From Flaccisagitta enflata (taxonomy: Eukaryota; Chaetognatha; Sagittoidea; Aphragmophora): a stretch of 64,000 nucleotides of DNA. The stretch covers positions 84,010,001-84,074,000 of the forward strand of contig OZ231126.1 of NCBI GenBank assembly GCA_965153355.1, given 5' to 3'. This document shows, piece by piece, positions 1-12,055 of the stretch. Made by a program: the position numbers and the translations under genes. The first letter of the stretch is position 1. Each line of letters starts with the position of its first letter. Below the pieces are notes generated by a model. It saw only the letters and a program-made list of their open reading frames with translations. It was not told the DNA's origin and ran no database searches.

Positions 1-228
1 GCTGGGATATGGGCTTCGAGGCTGAGATATGGGCCTGCAGGCTGGGGGGAGGGGGGGTGCGGAAGAGAAGAAGGAGAAGGAGGAGAAAATTCCCCATATG
101 TGTGAAAGCATAGGTCATCAACCCCTTCACGGCCGCTGCCCTGCTCCCCCTCAACTTCAGCCTAAGCCTACTTAAGCAGGGCACGGGTACCGCTGACCAT
201 CTAACGCTTTTGCAACTATTCCCTTTTC
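1..228 (-). repeat. GP-family repeat, truncated by window edge
   Basis: Reverse-oriented GP copy. From the left it shows the end of a minisatellite (GCTGGGATATGGGCTTCGAG-like units), a purine-rich run, then CATAGGTCATCAACCCCTTC and a GCTGCC block, and finally the diagnostic GGTACCGCTGACCATC and TAACGCTTTTGCAACTA end. The same order occurs at 4928-5490 and, inverted, at 7822-8417. Confidence 0.6.
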
Positions 229-235
229 TCTCTTC

Positions 236-560
236 TTGGGCAGCGGCCCCTGAGGAACCAGTGACCTATAATTCCACATAGGGCAGATTTTCCTGCTTTC
301 GTCTGTCCATCCGTCTGACCCCCCCCAGTCTAGAACATAGCTTCCTGCGCCTTAAATTAGGCCTTTCAGTACCTTAATCAGTCCCCTAAGATCCAAATCA
401 GGCCTTTTCAGACCCCAAATCTGGCCTTTCAAACCCAAAATTAGGCCTTTTAAACCTCAAACTAAGCCTATCGGACCCACATCAGGCCTTCCAACTCCCA
501 GCCCATAATCAGGCCTTCCCAGCCCATAATCAGGCCTTCCATAGGTAATTATTGCGCCTT
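236..560 (+). repeat. GP-family repeat, right end missing
   Basis: Starts with GGGCAGCGGCCCCTGAGGAA and a CCTATAATTCCACATAGGGC block, then a CTGTCCATCCGTCTG stretch. About nine imperfect units of roughly 22 bp built on AATCAGGCCTTTCAGACCCC follow (about 345-545). The usual right terminal block (CGCTGCCC) is absent. Confidence 0.55.
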
Positions 561-1077
561 TGGTTCACTTGGGACATGATTTATTGGTGACTAAATTGAA
601 ACCTTTTTCAAGGGCTTTCTTTCGAGCACAATCCCACATGTGTGGCTTCATTCGTTTAGGAGTTACACTCAAATGAAGGTGCATGAGTCAAAATTTCAAA
701 ATGCAGTAGGAGGAAAAAAGGAGGTTTTGGGGTGAAGATGGTAAAGTGATAAGCCATAAGCAACCAGGCATTGTTCTACCCATGCTGTCTGCTGTTATTG
801 TTTCTATAATTGAGTTGCTCAATGTCTATAATTGAAAATGAAGCACCGACTGTAATTTAATGTGAAAAAAAACTTTGAAACCATTATGGATCAAACTGAA
901 AATCAAAGGCGAAAATAAGTAAAATATATGTCACTTTAGCACAGCATTTTCTCTGCATCAACTTAATTCTGATGGCTAAAACTCTTTGATATGATGCACA
1001 GAAACTCAAATAAACCAAAACAGCTCGCAAAAAAACTGCTCAGAAGATAATAGAGTCCATTTCAAGCTCTTCTATGT
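561..1077. other. A+T-rich stretch with nothing recognised
   Basis: No open reading frame with protein-like composition, no tandem array and no inverted repeat was seen here. Confidence 0.5.
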
Positions 1078-1081
1078 TTTT

Positions 1082-1290
1082 AGTCGCCTGCCACGCGACT
1101 CTACACCCTGCTTTGTCCATCCATTGGTCTATCGGTCCATCCATCAGTCCGTCGGTCCATCCGTACATCACACTTTTCTTTTCTTGGGTCTTTGGGTCCT
1201 TGGCCCCACTGCTCCCGCCCAAATGATAGGGTTACCTCAAAAACAGCCCCTGCCCACCTGTTCGCGACTGGGTTAATTTGGGTAGTATTC
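1082..1290 (-). repeat. HP-family repeat
   Basis: The hairpin end is on the left: AGTCGC(CTGCCAC)GCGACT at 1082-1100, followed by CTACACCCTGCTTTGTCC and a TCCATC/GTCGGTCC array. The opposite end carries CCCGCCCAAATGATAGGG and GCCCCTGCCCACCTG. The usual GGCCTTGTT terminus is not visible. Confidence 0.65.
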
Positions 1291-1342
1291 CTTTCTAACT
1301 TTCCTATTCCTTTATTTCTTTTTTCTTTTTTTCCCGCCTCTC

Positions 1343-1378
1343 TGTTTCTTTCTTTCTTTCTTTCTCTCTTTCTTTCTC

Positions 1379-1417
<39 letters not shown>

Positions 1418-1466
1418 CTCTTTCTTTCTTTCTTGCTTTCTTGTTTTCTTGCTTTCTTACTTTCAA
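1343..1466. repeat. (TTTC)n microsatellite
   Basis: TTTC/TTTCTC tetranucleotide array. The open frames through it on both strands (poly Lys-Glu-Arg or Phe-Leu-Ser) are by-products of the repeat. Confidence 0.95.
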
Positions 1467-2258
1467 TCTCTGACGGAGTCAGTGGCTTCTTAAAACAAAG
1501 CATGAAACACAGCTTCCCGAGTCATGAGCTAGTGGGCTGGGAGAGTGGTAAAAGGCAGGAGCTAATGCAAATACTGCATACACATACACATAGTAAAGGG
1601 TCAAAGGTAGCACCAGACAAGATTATATCTGTATATCAATGATTTAAAGTACTTCTTACTGGCTAGATCATCAATCAATAGCCTTTCTTTTACATGGAAT
1701 TAGAATGAATGATGATGGAAATCAGGTGAAAAATGCTAAGAAATGCGAATTATGCGCGATGCTGGGCCCAGCAAGTGTTTCCGAGGGTCTTGATGCATGA
1801 GAAAATTGATTCTGCAAACACAGAAAACATTTATGAATCATTTACAATCTAATTGTTACCACGATTGTCTGTATTATGGCCAAAAAAAGAGCAAAAAATT
1901 CGAAGAATGCGAAAAATGCTCGATCCGGGCCCTGAGGTGTGATGCGCCGCCATAAGATGGCGTTTTTCGGTATTTTTGACCTCACCATCGTGTTTCCCAC
2001 CTTCATATTGGTCTAATCCACCTTTTTTGGTACCGATTTTGAAAAAAAGGTGGGTTCGAGAAATAAATTAATATTGATACTGAATGATTTACAGCCAAAT
2101 TGCGACGACCTCAAGTCGCACGAATTTAGTAATGTAACCAATGTGTCGCACGTGCGACTTCAGATCAGCTTTACAATTAGGAAGTTTGGCTGTGTGATTA
2201 AGGAACAGCAAAACTCTGAAAAAAACGGTCATTTTTGAAGCAAAATAAACCTTTTCTC
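1467..2258. other. No gene or clear repeat seen
   Basis: Mixed-composition DNA with short CGCAC/GTGCG motifs near 2101-2160. No coding pattern is convincing. Confidence 0.4.
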
Positions 2259-2602
2259 ACCTTTTTTTAGAAGAAGCTGTCTTACGCTGCTGAACTAATT
2301 GAACTAGAACCCCAAAAACACTTACAGTCTAATGATGAACATACATACACTTCCATTTTGCTTGAAAATATAATGATTTTCAATAGTTTTGAAAAAAATT
2401 GATTGATTTTCTATGTTTGCCATTAACAATTCTCAAAAATCATCCAAAATTTATGAAAATCCCGTTAAGTATCCAATTTAATTTTCAAAACATGTCTTAT
2501 CTACAACTAATTACCAATGATTTTATACCAATCCCAACATTTAAGTTTGATTTGTTTTAAAAAAATGAGAAGAAAAAGACAGCTCCTTCGAAAAAAGTGG
2601 AG
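2259..2602. mobile_element. Possible small TIR element
   Basis: The left end CACCTTTTTTTAGAAGAAGC and the right end (reverse complement) CCACTTTTTTCGAAGGAGC both run into TGTCTT, giving about 26 bp of imperfect terminal inverted repeat. This resembles the CACTTTTTTT ends of the element at 51397-51547. No target duplication is clear, so boundaries are tentative. Confidence 0.35.
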
Positions 2603-3124
2603 GAAATATTAACCATGTCTGATTTCTTTCAGTGTTTTGCTGTACCCCAATTATACAATATCTATATCTTAGCTTTTGCATAACAAAACCGTCATATATC
2701 AGCAATGTCGCCTGAAAATTTGAAGACTTTTTGCCAAGTAGTTTAGGAATTATAAAGGTTTAACATTTTTTTCATTTCGATCTAAAGACGGCGTACTAGA
2801 TGGACAGAAGGCTACTGGTACAATCTCTGAATGAGGATTACAGCTTAGAAATGGCCGTTGAGAGGAATTGAGCCTCTGCCTGGAGGCGAGTCTGGCGGAG
2901 CGGAGATTCTATCGCGAATAAACAAAAAAATCTGCTCTACTTTCTCAGATTTCCTCTCTCTTGTTTCCATTTCCTTTGTATAACCGGAACTGAAAACCAG
3001 TCGCAGATTCGCAGACTCAAATGAAACTCATGGAAACTGAAGCAATGGAACGAATTGAGTTGTGCCAGTGCTAAAGTGAGCCAGCGGCGCAGGAGACTTC
3101 TTTTATTTTCTTTTTTTTTCATAC
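2603..3124. other. No gene or repeat recognised
   Basis: Unique-looking sequence. The open frames are short and lack recognisable protein motifs. Confidence 0.4.
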
Positions 3125-3200
3125 TTGTTCTGTTTGTCTGTCTGTCTGTTTGTCTGTTTGTCTGTTTCTGTTTGTTTTTGTCTGTCTTTCTGTCTGTCTT

Positions 3201-3282
<82 letters not shown>
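3125..3282. repeat. (TCTG)n then (CT)n microsatellite
   Basis: A degenerate TCTG/TTTG block passes into an almost pure CT dinucleotide run of about 95 bp (about 3184-3281). Confidence 0.95.
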
Positions 3283-3284
<2 letters not shown>

Positions 3285-3785
3285 TCCTTTTCCTCCTCTC
3301 TTTTTTCTTCTTGTTATTCTTGAAAACGTTGGTGTCCCATCAACTTTTGTGTCCCGACAACCGGTTAGGCCCTTTCCCTGCGACCCTGAAGTGAGCTGTG
3401 GTTAGAATAGATAGATTTCTTGAGGTGCATTTCTTTTCGACCTACGCTCTCCGAAGCGTCAATTCAGGTCGAATTGCAACCATCCATGACTGCCATATAT
3501 CGCTCGATGCCATACCAGAATCGTCCACTGCATGCACTGAAAATCCGAACTCGTTCCATTCCATGCCACACTCGACCATGTTTTTTTTTCGCGTTGGTCC
3601 ACGCCTCAACTCCAATTGGATATGGCTCCTAATCAATCGTTCTATGCCTTATCAGTCACCATGTTCAATGTTCATACTTCACTGCTTCTGCGTAAGCTCA
3701 TGAGTCATTTCTTTCTTTTTCCATTCTCATGTTTTATTTCCTGTCATGTGCTCCACACAACCATGTCCACTTGTCTTTCGCCAGC
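3283..3785. other. No gene or repeat recognised
   Basis: Open frames in three phases overlap here without any recognisable domain, and none is preferred by codon pattern. Confidence 0.4.
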
Positions 3786-4230
3786 TCCTCTTGTCCTTCA
3801 TCATGTCCTCTTGTCCATTTGACATGTCCTCTTGTCCTTTTGACATGTCCACTTTTCCTTCGTCATGTCCACTTATCCTTTGTCATGTCCACTTGTCCTT
3901 TGTCATGTCCACTTGACCGTTTTCATGTCCACTTGTCCTTCATCATATCCACTTGTCCTCCGTCATGTCCTCTTGTCCTTTTTCATGTCCACTTGTCCTT
4001 CATCATATCCACTTGTCCTCCGTCATGTCCTCTTTTCCTTTTGACATGTCCACTTGTACTTCGTCATGTCCTCTTGTCTTTTTGACATGTCCACTTGTCA
4101 TTCGTCATGTCCACTTGTCCTCCGTCATGTCCTCTTGTCCTTTTTCATGTCCACTTGTCCTTCATCATATCCACTTGTCCTCCGTCATGTCCTCTTGTCC
4201 TTTTGACATGTCCACTGGTCCTTCGTCCTT
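3786..4230. repeat. 20-21 bp minisatellite with higher-order pattern
   Basis: About 20 tandem units of TCCACTTGTCCTTYGTCATG alternate with a TCCTCTTG variant. Groups of three units (Cat-ata / Ccg-atg / Ttt-atg variants) recur near 3930, 3990 and 4150, a higher-order period of about 60 bp. The Cys-Pro-Leu-Ser-rich open frames through it follow from the repeat. Confidence 0.9.
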
Positions 4231-4576
4231 CCTGTCGTCGGCAAAAAATAAATTGACCTCGGTCTAAAATCCGCGGATTTTGGAGGAGATTTTCTTGATC
4301 TTTGACTGGGGATATTGGACCAATATTTTGGCTGTTGGCTGTCGCAAATCCGGACTTCTCCCCCCCCCTTCCACTCCATTTTGGTTTACTTCGCCTGATC
4401 TCGGTCATTTTTGTCAATCTAGTCTGTATCGCATTTCATCTTTCTGATCAATTTCTGTCAAATTCTTTCGCGTGGCTCTTGATGGAAAAACTTGACCTTG
4501 TAGTGTCATATATGCTAAATGTAGCCGGTCAATTCCTTTCCATAAATATGTCGACCTTCTCGAGAGAGAAAAAAAA

Positions 4577-4759
4577 CAAGGCCGGATACTTGGCTACCCA
4601 AGTCGCTTGCTGGTGGGCAGGGGCAGTGATAGTAAAGGCTTACCATGCATTTGGGCAAGAGCAGTGATGCTAAAACCGCCAGTAAACCTCGAAACAGAAA
4701 AGTTTGACCGAGGACTGACGGACGGACAAAGCGGGTGGTTAATTCGCGTGCACGTGACT
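4577..4759 (+). repeat. HP-family repeat
   Basis: Starts AACAAGGCCGGATACTTGG, has GGTGGGCAGGGGCAGT and TTTGGGCAAGAGCAGTG blocks, a GACTGACGGACGGAC array and AAAGCGGGTGG. It ends with the degenerate hairpin TTCGCGTGCACGTGACT. Confidence 0.75.
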
Positions 4760-4927
4760 GGAAAACTTTAAAATCATAGTGTCCTACTCCTATATGTTAA
4801 ATGCAGTTGGTCAGTTTCATTTCGACAAACAAAAACCTTAAAAATCATAGCGTCCTTTATGACATTATGTCATCGCTTTTGGGCATTTTGGTGTCATTAA
4901 TGTTAAATGCAGTTGGTCAGTGTCCTT

Positions 4928-5490
4928 TTGGGCAGCGGCCCCAAAGGGGCCGATGACCTATGCTTTCACACATATGACTTGTGACAAAATTGCTTTATAT
5001 AAAAATACATAAAAACAAAGGATGAGAGTCTTGGGAAACTTTCTCCTCCTCCTCCTCCTCCTTCTTCTCCATCTTCTCCGTCCCCCCCCTCCCTCACTTC
5101 AAAGCCTAAATTTCAACCTCCTGCTAAAATCCAAGCCTTAGGCCTCATATCCAAGGCTCAGGGCTCCATTCTCAGTGTCATGGCTCCAATCCTAGCCTCC
5201 AGGCTCCAATCTCAGCCTCCAGGTCCCAATCTCAGCCTCCAGACTCCAATCCCAGCCTTGAGGCTCCAATCCCAGCCCCCTGGCTCCAACCCCAGCATCA
5301 TGGCTCCGATTCAAACCTCGTGGCTCCAATCCCTTCCTTGGTGCTAAAATCCAGCCTCAATACTCAAATTCAAGCCAAGCATAGGTCATCGGCTCCTTCG
5401 GGGCCGCTGCCCCTCTCACTTTCACATCTAACATTCACCATCTAAGGGGCAACGGGTACCGCTGACCATCTGACGCTTCTGCGCTTATGT
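4928..5490 (-). repeat. GP-family repeat with private minisatellite
   Basis: Bounded by GGGCAGCGGCCCCAAAGGGG on the left and CCTTCGGGGCCGCTGCCCC on the right, each paired with CATAGGTCATCGG or its complement. The core is a CCTCCTCCT run and about ten units of roughly 22 bp (TGGCTCCAATCCCAGCCTC-like, 5100-5360). The GGTACCGCTGACCATCTGAC module at the right end sets the minus orientation. Confidence 0.75.
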
Positions 5491-5785
5491 TGTCGGTTAT
5501 GCGTGAAAAAAAACTTGACATTGTTGTGTCATTTACGTTGAATGCAGCCGGTCAGTGTCAGTTTGTCCTGTTGTCGTTGCTCTCGATAAAAATAAAACTC
5601 GACATTCTAGTGTCATGTGATGTGTGCAACAATTTATCCTATATAAAACTCACACAATTATCCAAATAAGAAACATTAAACTCGAAATAAAATCTGAAAA
5701 ATATGGACATTTATAACGTGTGAGCTTCCATTACATACACATACATACCTAAAATACGGTTTGTGCGTTGTGCGTTAGCCCTAGC

Positions 5786-5922
5786 CAGGAGGATGTTCAC
5801 GAGTATTGCTTAAGCATTGCTTAGCAAGTCTTGAGCAATGCTTGAGCATGCTTGAGCAATGCTTGAGCAATGCTTAAGTGTTGCTAAGCAATGCTCAAGC
5901 AATGACCGTGAACACCCTCCTG
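5786..5922. mobile_element. Short TIR element with GCTTGAGCAAT repeats
   Basis: The ends are inverted copies: CAGGAGGATGTTCACG on the left and CGTGAACACCCTCCTG on the right. The interior is tandem and inverted variants of GCTTGAGCAAT, so the 137 bp can fold on itself. No target duplication was found, so the superfamily is open. Confidence 0.55.
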
Positions 5923-6380
5923 TAATTGTCGGTTAGCCTCGTTGCTGTCTGGAATGTCAAGATTGCCTTTGGGCAAAAGAAAGTGTCATGTCTAAAATGT
6001 TTGCATGCTTTTCTAGCAAGTTGGGCTTTTGCCATGCAAAAAGCGGGAAACTATGGCAAGAACGGTGAAAAAATGTGGATCAGCCGGAAAGACGAAAAAG
6101 ATACGATGAAACCGACGTCTCATCATTTATTTCGAATCACGCACACGCGACGAAGAGATGATATGAAAAAAAAAAACAATGATTAAGAAAATGTTTAAAA
6201 GAACAATGCCAAAAGGCCAACGATGCGTCCTCTTTGAATGACAGTTTTTTATGAATGACAGTTTTTTTATGAATGAATGTTGTTTAAGAATGAATGAATG
6301 AATTTTTCAATTTATGCTACTTTTACTGAGTTGGTATGAATTTTCTGATGAAAAAATGCAAGATTCTGTTGCTCTTTTAT
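5923..6380. other. No gene recognised; short GAATGACAG tandem
   Basis: Only a minor tandem of ATGAATGACAGTTTTTT units (about 6234-6300) stands out. Confidence 0.4.
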
Positions 6381-6451
6381 GAATGCGTTACAGACAGACC
6401 AACCAACCGACAGACGGACACAGCCTATTACAGAGATGCGAGGACGCATCT
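6381..6451 (+). repeat. HP-family hairpin end
   Basis: An ACAGACAGACC/GACAGACGGACAC array leads into CAGCCTATTACAG and the perfect hairpin AGATGCG-AGGA-CGCATCT (6434-6451), followed by AAAAA. The upstream start of this copy was not located. Confidence 0.6.
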
Positions 6452-6589
6452 AAAAACGTGAGGAAGGAAAAAAGAGGGAAAAAAAAGTCATGGAACAAGC
6501 ATAGAGAAAGAAAAAAGGGAGAAAATATTCAAGCGAGTATCGAGTTGAGTTTTGCCAGTGGCAACGCCATCAGCTGAATGCAACGCAAT

Positions 6590-6940
6590 ACGGTTCCTTC
6601 TAAGCCACTGGCACGCGATATAGTCGGTCCGTATGTACGATGGTCTGTCTGTGTTTCCGTCCATCTATCCGCCATGAACAGTTGGATTGCCAATGCCTTT
6701 AAGACATTTGAAAAGTCTCTTTTGTTACTGTGTATGCAATTGCGATGTGCTGTTGTATTTCGTAATTACGTAATTTGTGGTTTTGTGATTTTATTATTTT
6801 ACAATTTTGTAATTTTGTAATCTTTTAAGTTCCTAATCTTTTAATTTCCTAATCTTTTAGATTTGTAATTTTATAATTCTGTAAATCTGTCAATCTGTAA
6901 TTCTGTAACTCTGTCACTCTGTAATTCTATGATTATTGGA
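6590..6940. repeat. HP-like left end and 9-10 bp minisatellite
   Basis: GGCACGCGATATAGTCGGTCCG opens a TCTGTCTG/TCCGTCC stretch. From about 6770 to 6935, units near TAATTCTGTAAT and TCTTTTAATT repeat every 9-10 bp. The arrangement parallels the HP copies at 8430-8620 and 38332-38688, but the ends are decayed. Confidence 0.4.
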
Positions 6941-6970
6941 AAAAAGTCGAATTACGTAATTCGACTTTTT
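6941..6970. repeat. Perfect 30-nt palindrome
   Basis: The 15-nt arms AAAAAGTCGAATTAC and GTAATTCGACTTTTT are perfect complements with no loop. Confidence 0.9.
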
Positions 6971-7270
6971 GAAACGTAGGGGAGAAATAAAGTTTTCTAT
7001 TTTCGGTTTGAGGCAATTTTAGAAAGTTGGGTCATTTTGGGGCTGGGATGATACATTTTTTGATATTCATAGCTGAGAAAGAGCTTATTTTTCTCTTTCA
7101 AATGGCGCCAACCAGAAGTCTCTACGATCATTAGTTTTGGCGCTATGAATTTTTGAATCTTTTAATATTTTTTGCATTTTTTCAAAATTGATATTTTTCA
7201 TTGAAAAGTCAAGATGTTACACAAATTTGCCCTACCTTTTATGACGCTAGCTTTTGCATTATACTCTGCT
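6971..7270. other. No gene or repeat recognised
   Basis: A+T-rich sequence between the palindrome and the GA/CA microsatellite, with no coding or repeat signal. Confidence 0.4.
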
Positions 7271-7383
7271 TGAGAGAGAGAAAGAGAGAAAGAGAGAAAG
7301 AGAATGTAAAGGGAAAGAGAAAGAGAAAGCTAGAGAGAAAGAGACACACACACATCCCCACACACACACGCATTCACAATTAC

Positions 7384-7420
<37 letters not shown>

Positions 7421-7493
7421 CACATTTAAACACACATTCACATACACATAGAGACACAGAGAGAGAGAAAGAAAGAGAGAGAGAGAGAGAGAG

Positions 7494-7548
<55 letters not shown>

Positions 7549-7599
7549 CAGAGAGACAGACAGAGAGCGAGAGAGAGAAAGAGTCACACACAGACACAC

Positions 7600-7630
<31 letters not shown>

Positions 7631-7631
7631 T

Positions 7632-7710
<79 letters not shown>
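7271..7710. repeat. Compound (GA)n/(CA)n microsatellite
   Basis: Alternating GA-rich and CA-rich blocks, with a purer CA run at about 7628-7707. The long Arg-Glu and Thr-His frames are by-products. Confidence 0.95.
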
Positions 7711-7821
7711 GACAAAGGAAGATCAAAAAAGAGACACAGTGAGACAGATTGAATTACAAAATCAAGCAGGCAGTCAACCAGACATCATGAGATGCACACA
7801 AAAGAACATGCATTGAACCAG

Positions 7822-8417
7822 TTGCCCAAGGGCAATATGTGGTCAGCGATACCCGTTGCCCTGCTGTGTATGTTGATGATTGTAGGTGATGGGTAGCAGG
7901 GCAGCGGCCCCGAAGGGGACGATGTCCTGTAGAACACAGGGGGACTTTTGTTTATTCGTCCGTCCGTCCATCTGTTTGTCCGTCTGTGTGTGCAAATTTG
8001 AGCCTCGAGGCTGGAATTTGAGCCTCAAGGCTGGGATTTGAGCCTCAATGCTGGAATTTGAGCCTTGAGGCTGGGATTTGAGCCTCAAGGCTGGGATTTG
8101 AGCCTCAAAGCTGGGATTTGAATATCAAGGCTGGGATTTAAGCATTTGGGCTGGGATTTGAGCCTTGAGGCTAGGATTTGAGCCTCGAGGATGAGCTGTG
8201 AGCCTAGAGGATGAGATTTGAGCCTCAAGGCTGGGATTTGAGCCTTGAGGCTGGGATTTGAGCCTTGAGGCTGGGATTTGAGCCCTGAGGCTGGGATTTC
8301 AGCCCTGAGGCAGAGGTTTGGGTCTCAAGGCGGGGGGGGGACAAACGGACGGACGAACGAACAAACGAAAGTCCCCCTGTGTTCTACAGGACATCGTCCC
8401 CTTTGGGACCGCTGCCC
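7822..8417 (+). repeat. GP-family repeat, complete copy with private minisatellite
   Basis: Left end TTGCCC-AA-GGGCAA is a small perfect hairpin, followed by GTGGTCAGCGATACCCGTTG. The inverted pair GGGCAGCGGCCCCGAAGGGG / CCCCTTTGGGACCGCTGCCC, each with its GATGTCCTGTAGAACACAGG arm, encloses GTCCGTCC, about 17 units of 20 bp (TTGAGCCTCAAGGCTGGGAT, 7990-8330) and GGACGGACGAACG. Confidence 0.85.
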
Positions 8418-8429
8418 AAAAAGAGACTC

Positions 8430-8620
8430 CCATTTACGACTTTTTTCCGGTCGGCGAGAGCCGCCTTTATTGGTATGATTCTGTCACTCTGTAATTCTAT
8501 GATTATATGATTCTGTGATTCTGTGATTCTGTGATTCTGTGATTCTGTGATGCTGTGATTATGCAATTATGTAAATTGAATACGGTGCACACGATTGTTG
8601 CCCTGTTGGCCTTGTTCGGG
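8430..8620 (-). repeat. HP-like copy with 8-10 bp minisatellite
   Basis: The right end GATTGTTGCCCTGTTGGCCTTGTT matches the HP terminus at 38650-38688. The core is tandem GATTCTGT units (8472-8560). A decayed stem (GTCGGCGAGAGCCGCC) sits at the left. Confidence 0.5.
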
Positions 8621-8759
8621 TTTGAAAGAAGTTTCATGTCACGTTTTATGTCACGTCTTGCTTTGACTTTTATACTGAGCCTCTCGTTGCCCGAAAAACG
8701 CGCCTCAACTGTTTACCATAAACAAACGCCCAAAGGTAAACAGTACACGCTTCCTTCTT

Positions 8760-9035
8760 TTTAGTCGCGTGCACGAGATTCTAAGTAAGTTGGCATGTCA
8801 GTCGGTCTGTCCTCTAGTTTCGTTTTCCATCCATCCGTCGATGACATTTGCCAATTCTAGTTTTTTTTTGCCCATTTACAAGGACATTTTCAAGTGGAGA
8901 AGGGGGTTGTGGGGCTTTTGGGGTTGTGGGGCTTTTGGGGTTGTGGGGCTTTCGGGGACAAGGGAAAATCGAGACAAAGTCCATAAGATTCTTCTTGTCT
9001 GGATGGATAGAAAATGTCATTGGTCACTGAGGTAG
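8760..9035 (-). repeat. Decayed HP copy and a 17-bp tandem repeat
   Basis: TTTAGTCGCGTGCACGAGATTC at the left is a decayed HP hairpin followed by GTCAGTCGGTCTGTCC. Between about 8895 and 8955, units of GTTGTGGGGCTTTTGGG repeat three times. Confidence 0.5.
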
Positions 9036-10125
<1,090 letters not shown>

Positions 10126-10217
10126 AGAGGGAAAAAAGCATAGTGGTAGGAGGGAAATTTACAGACTTATAGATATCCTCCGGGAGAGAGAGGGGCAAAA
10201 GCAAACACTATAACTTG

Positions 10218-10740
<523 letters not shown>

Positions 10741-10741
10741 G

Positions 10742-10870
10742 AATGGTCGCAAAAGCGTTAGATGGTCAGCGGTACCCGATGCCCCTAAGTTAGTGTATGT
10801 GGGGATAAAATGGTAAGAGGGGCAGCATCCTTGGAGGGACAGATGATCTATGATTCAACAAAGGTGCTGA
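10742..10870 (+). repeat. GP-family left-end fragment
   Basis: GTCGCAAAAGCGTTAGATGG and TCAGCGGTACCCGATGCCCC are the GP left module. A GGGGCAGCATCC block and GATCTATGATTC follow. The minisatellite and right end are absent. Confidence 0.65.
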
Positions 10871-11101
10871 AAACTGCTGATCCTTGGGTTCCAAGGATGT
10901 AAACAGGATGTAACAGGGTAAGAAGGGAAAATCAGCAGGCTGAAACAACTGATTTGGGGGGCAGAAGGCTGATTCAGCTGATTTTGGCAGAAAAACACTA
11001 ATTATTAAGCAAAAGTGGCTTATTCAGCCAGAAATTGGCTTATTCCTAGGATTCTAAGGCTGAAATCAGAGCAGAAGAAAAGATTAACTAGTCATCCAAG
11101 G

Positions 11102-11612
11102 ATCGCACATGGTCAGCAGTACCCGATGCCCTGCTTGGAGCGATCAAATGAAGGAGTGTATTGAGAGCAGGGCAGCAGCCTCAAAGGGCCAATGTTCTGT
11201 AGGACACAGGGGTGAATTTTTAGACGAAAGAGCAGATTTGAGGCTTTGGGGGCAGGCTTGAGGCCTAGAGGACAAATTTGAGGCCTGAAGAGTTGATTTG
11301 AGGCCCGGAGAGCGGATTCAAGGTCTGGAGGGCTGATTTGAGGTCTGGAGGGCTGATTTGAGGTCTTGAGGGCAGATATGAGGTCTGGAGAGCTTATTCG
11401 AGCTCTCGAGTGCTAAATTGAGGTCTGAAAGGGCTAATTTGAGGGCTCAGAGGGCCATAATCAGGCCTCAGACCGCAAACTTGAGGCTCCAATGGCCAAG
11501 GGGAGGGGGGATGTAAAGACAGACAGACGGACAGAAGGACGGAAGGACCGACAGACATGTTGAAATTCCCCCCTGTGTCCTACAGGACATCGGCCCTTTG
11601 AGGCCGCTGCCC
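11102..11612 (+). repeat. GP-family repeat, complete copy
   Basis: ATGGTCAGCAGTACCCGATG leads to GGGCAGCAGCCTCAAAGGGC and a CTGTAGGACACAGGGGTGAA arm. About ten units of roughly 22 bp (GATTTGAGGTCTGGAGGGCT-like) follow, then GACAGACGGACAG. The inverted arm TGTCCTACAGGACATCGGCC ends at CGCTGCCC. Confidence 0.8.
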
Positions 11613-11625
11613 AAAAGGATGGAAA

Positions 11626-12055
11626 AGTTGATTATGGGGCTTGGATGACTGAACTAAGGATAATCAGGCTGATTTTTGAAGAAGAAAGATTTTAGAGCAG
11701 CAATCGCTTATTCAGCACTGAAGTTTAGACGTCAATTTTACCTTTTCATATCGAAAATCGCCAAGCGCCTGAGCTTTTTTTTAACTAATTATTATCTACA
11801 AAGAAATTACAAGTAAAACTGTTCTCTTGTCTTGCTCTTATCGGAAATCTGAGCAGCAGCAGCAGCAGGGGCAGCGGCAGAGGATTTGAAACAAGCTGCG
11901 GTTTCTTGATTTATAAGGAATTCATGATAATAGTGCACATTTAAAACTCAAAAGCGATTGGCGTTTTACATGGAACCGGGCATTGTCCTCTTACACACAC
12001 CAAGTTAAGACAGCCCCTCATCCACTTATCCGCTTCTTTCACTGGTGCTATGCAT
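11626..12055. other. No gene recognised; short CAG run
   Basis: Only a CAGCAGCAGCAGCAG run near 11852 is notable. Confidence 0.4.

Larger units (their letters stand above)
4480..5600. repeat. Diverged local repeat unit, about four copies, interrupted by HP and GP insertions
   Basis: The motif GTGTCAT..ATG.TAAATGCAGY-YGGTCAGTGTC recurs near 4502, 4779, 4889 and 5523, each copy preceded by an AAAACTTGACATTGTA-like stretch. An HP copy (4577-4759) and a GP copy (4928-5490) lie between copies. Confidence 0.5.

Noticed and set aside
3729-4417. CPLSCPLVL-repeat protein frames
   Set aside because: They are the direct translation of a 20-21 bp minisatellite, in overlapping frames on both strands.
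7201-7752. Long open frames through GA/CA microsatellites (also at 10208-10630, 34041-34620, 36062-37250, 43729-44250, 48233-48915, 52969-53685 and 62555-63226)
   Set aside because: Dinucleotide and trinucleotide repeats lack stops in several frames at once. The peptides are homopolymers or two-residue repeats, open on both strands, so they are not genes.
7990-8330. CRISPR-like regular repeats of about 20 bp
   Set aside because: Units are contiguous and imperfect with no unique spacers, and lie between transposon-like ends in eukaryotic DNA.
8814-9035. Small Pro/Gly-rich frames on both strands
   Set aside because: They follow from the 17-bp TGTGGGGCTTTTGGGGT tandem.
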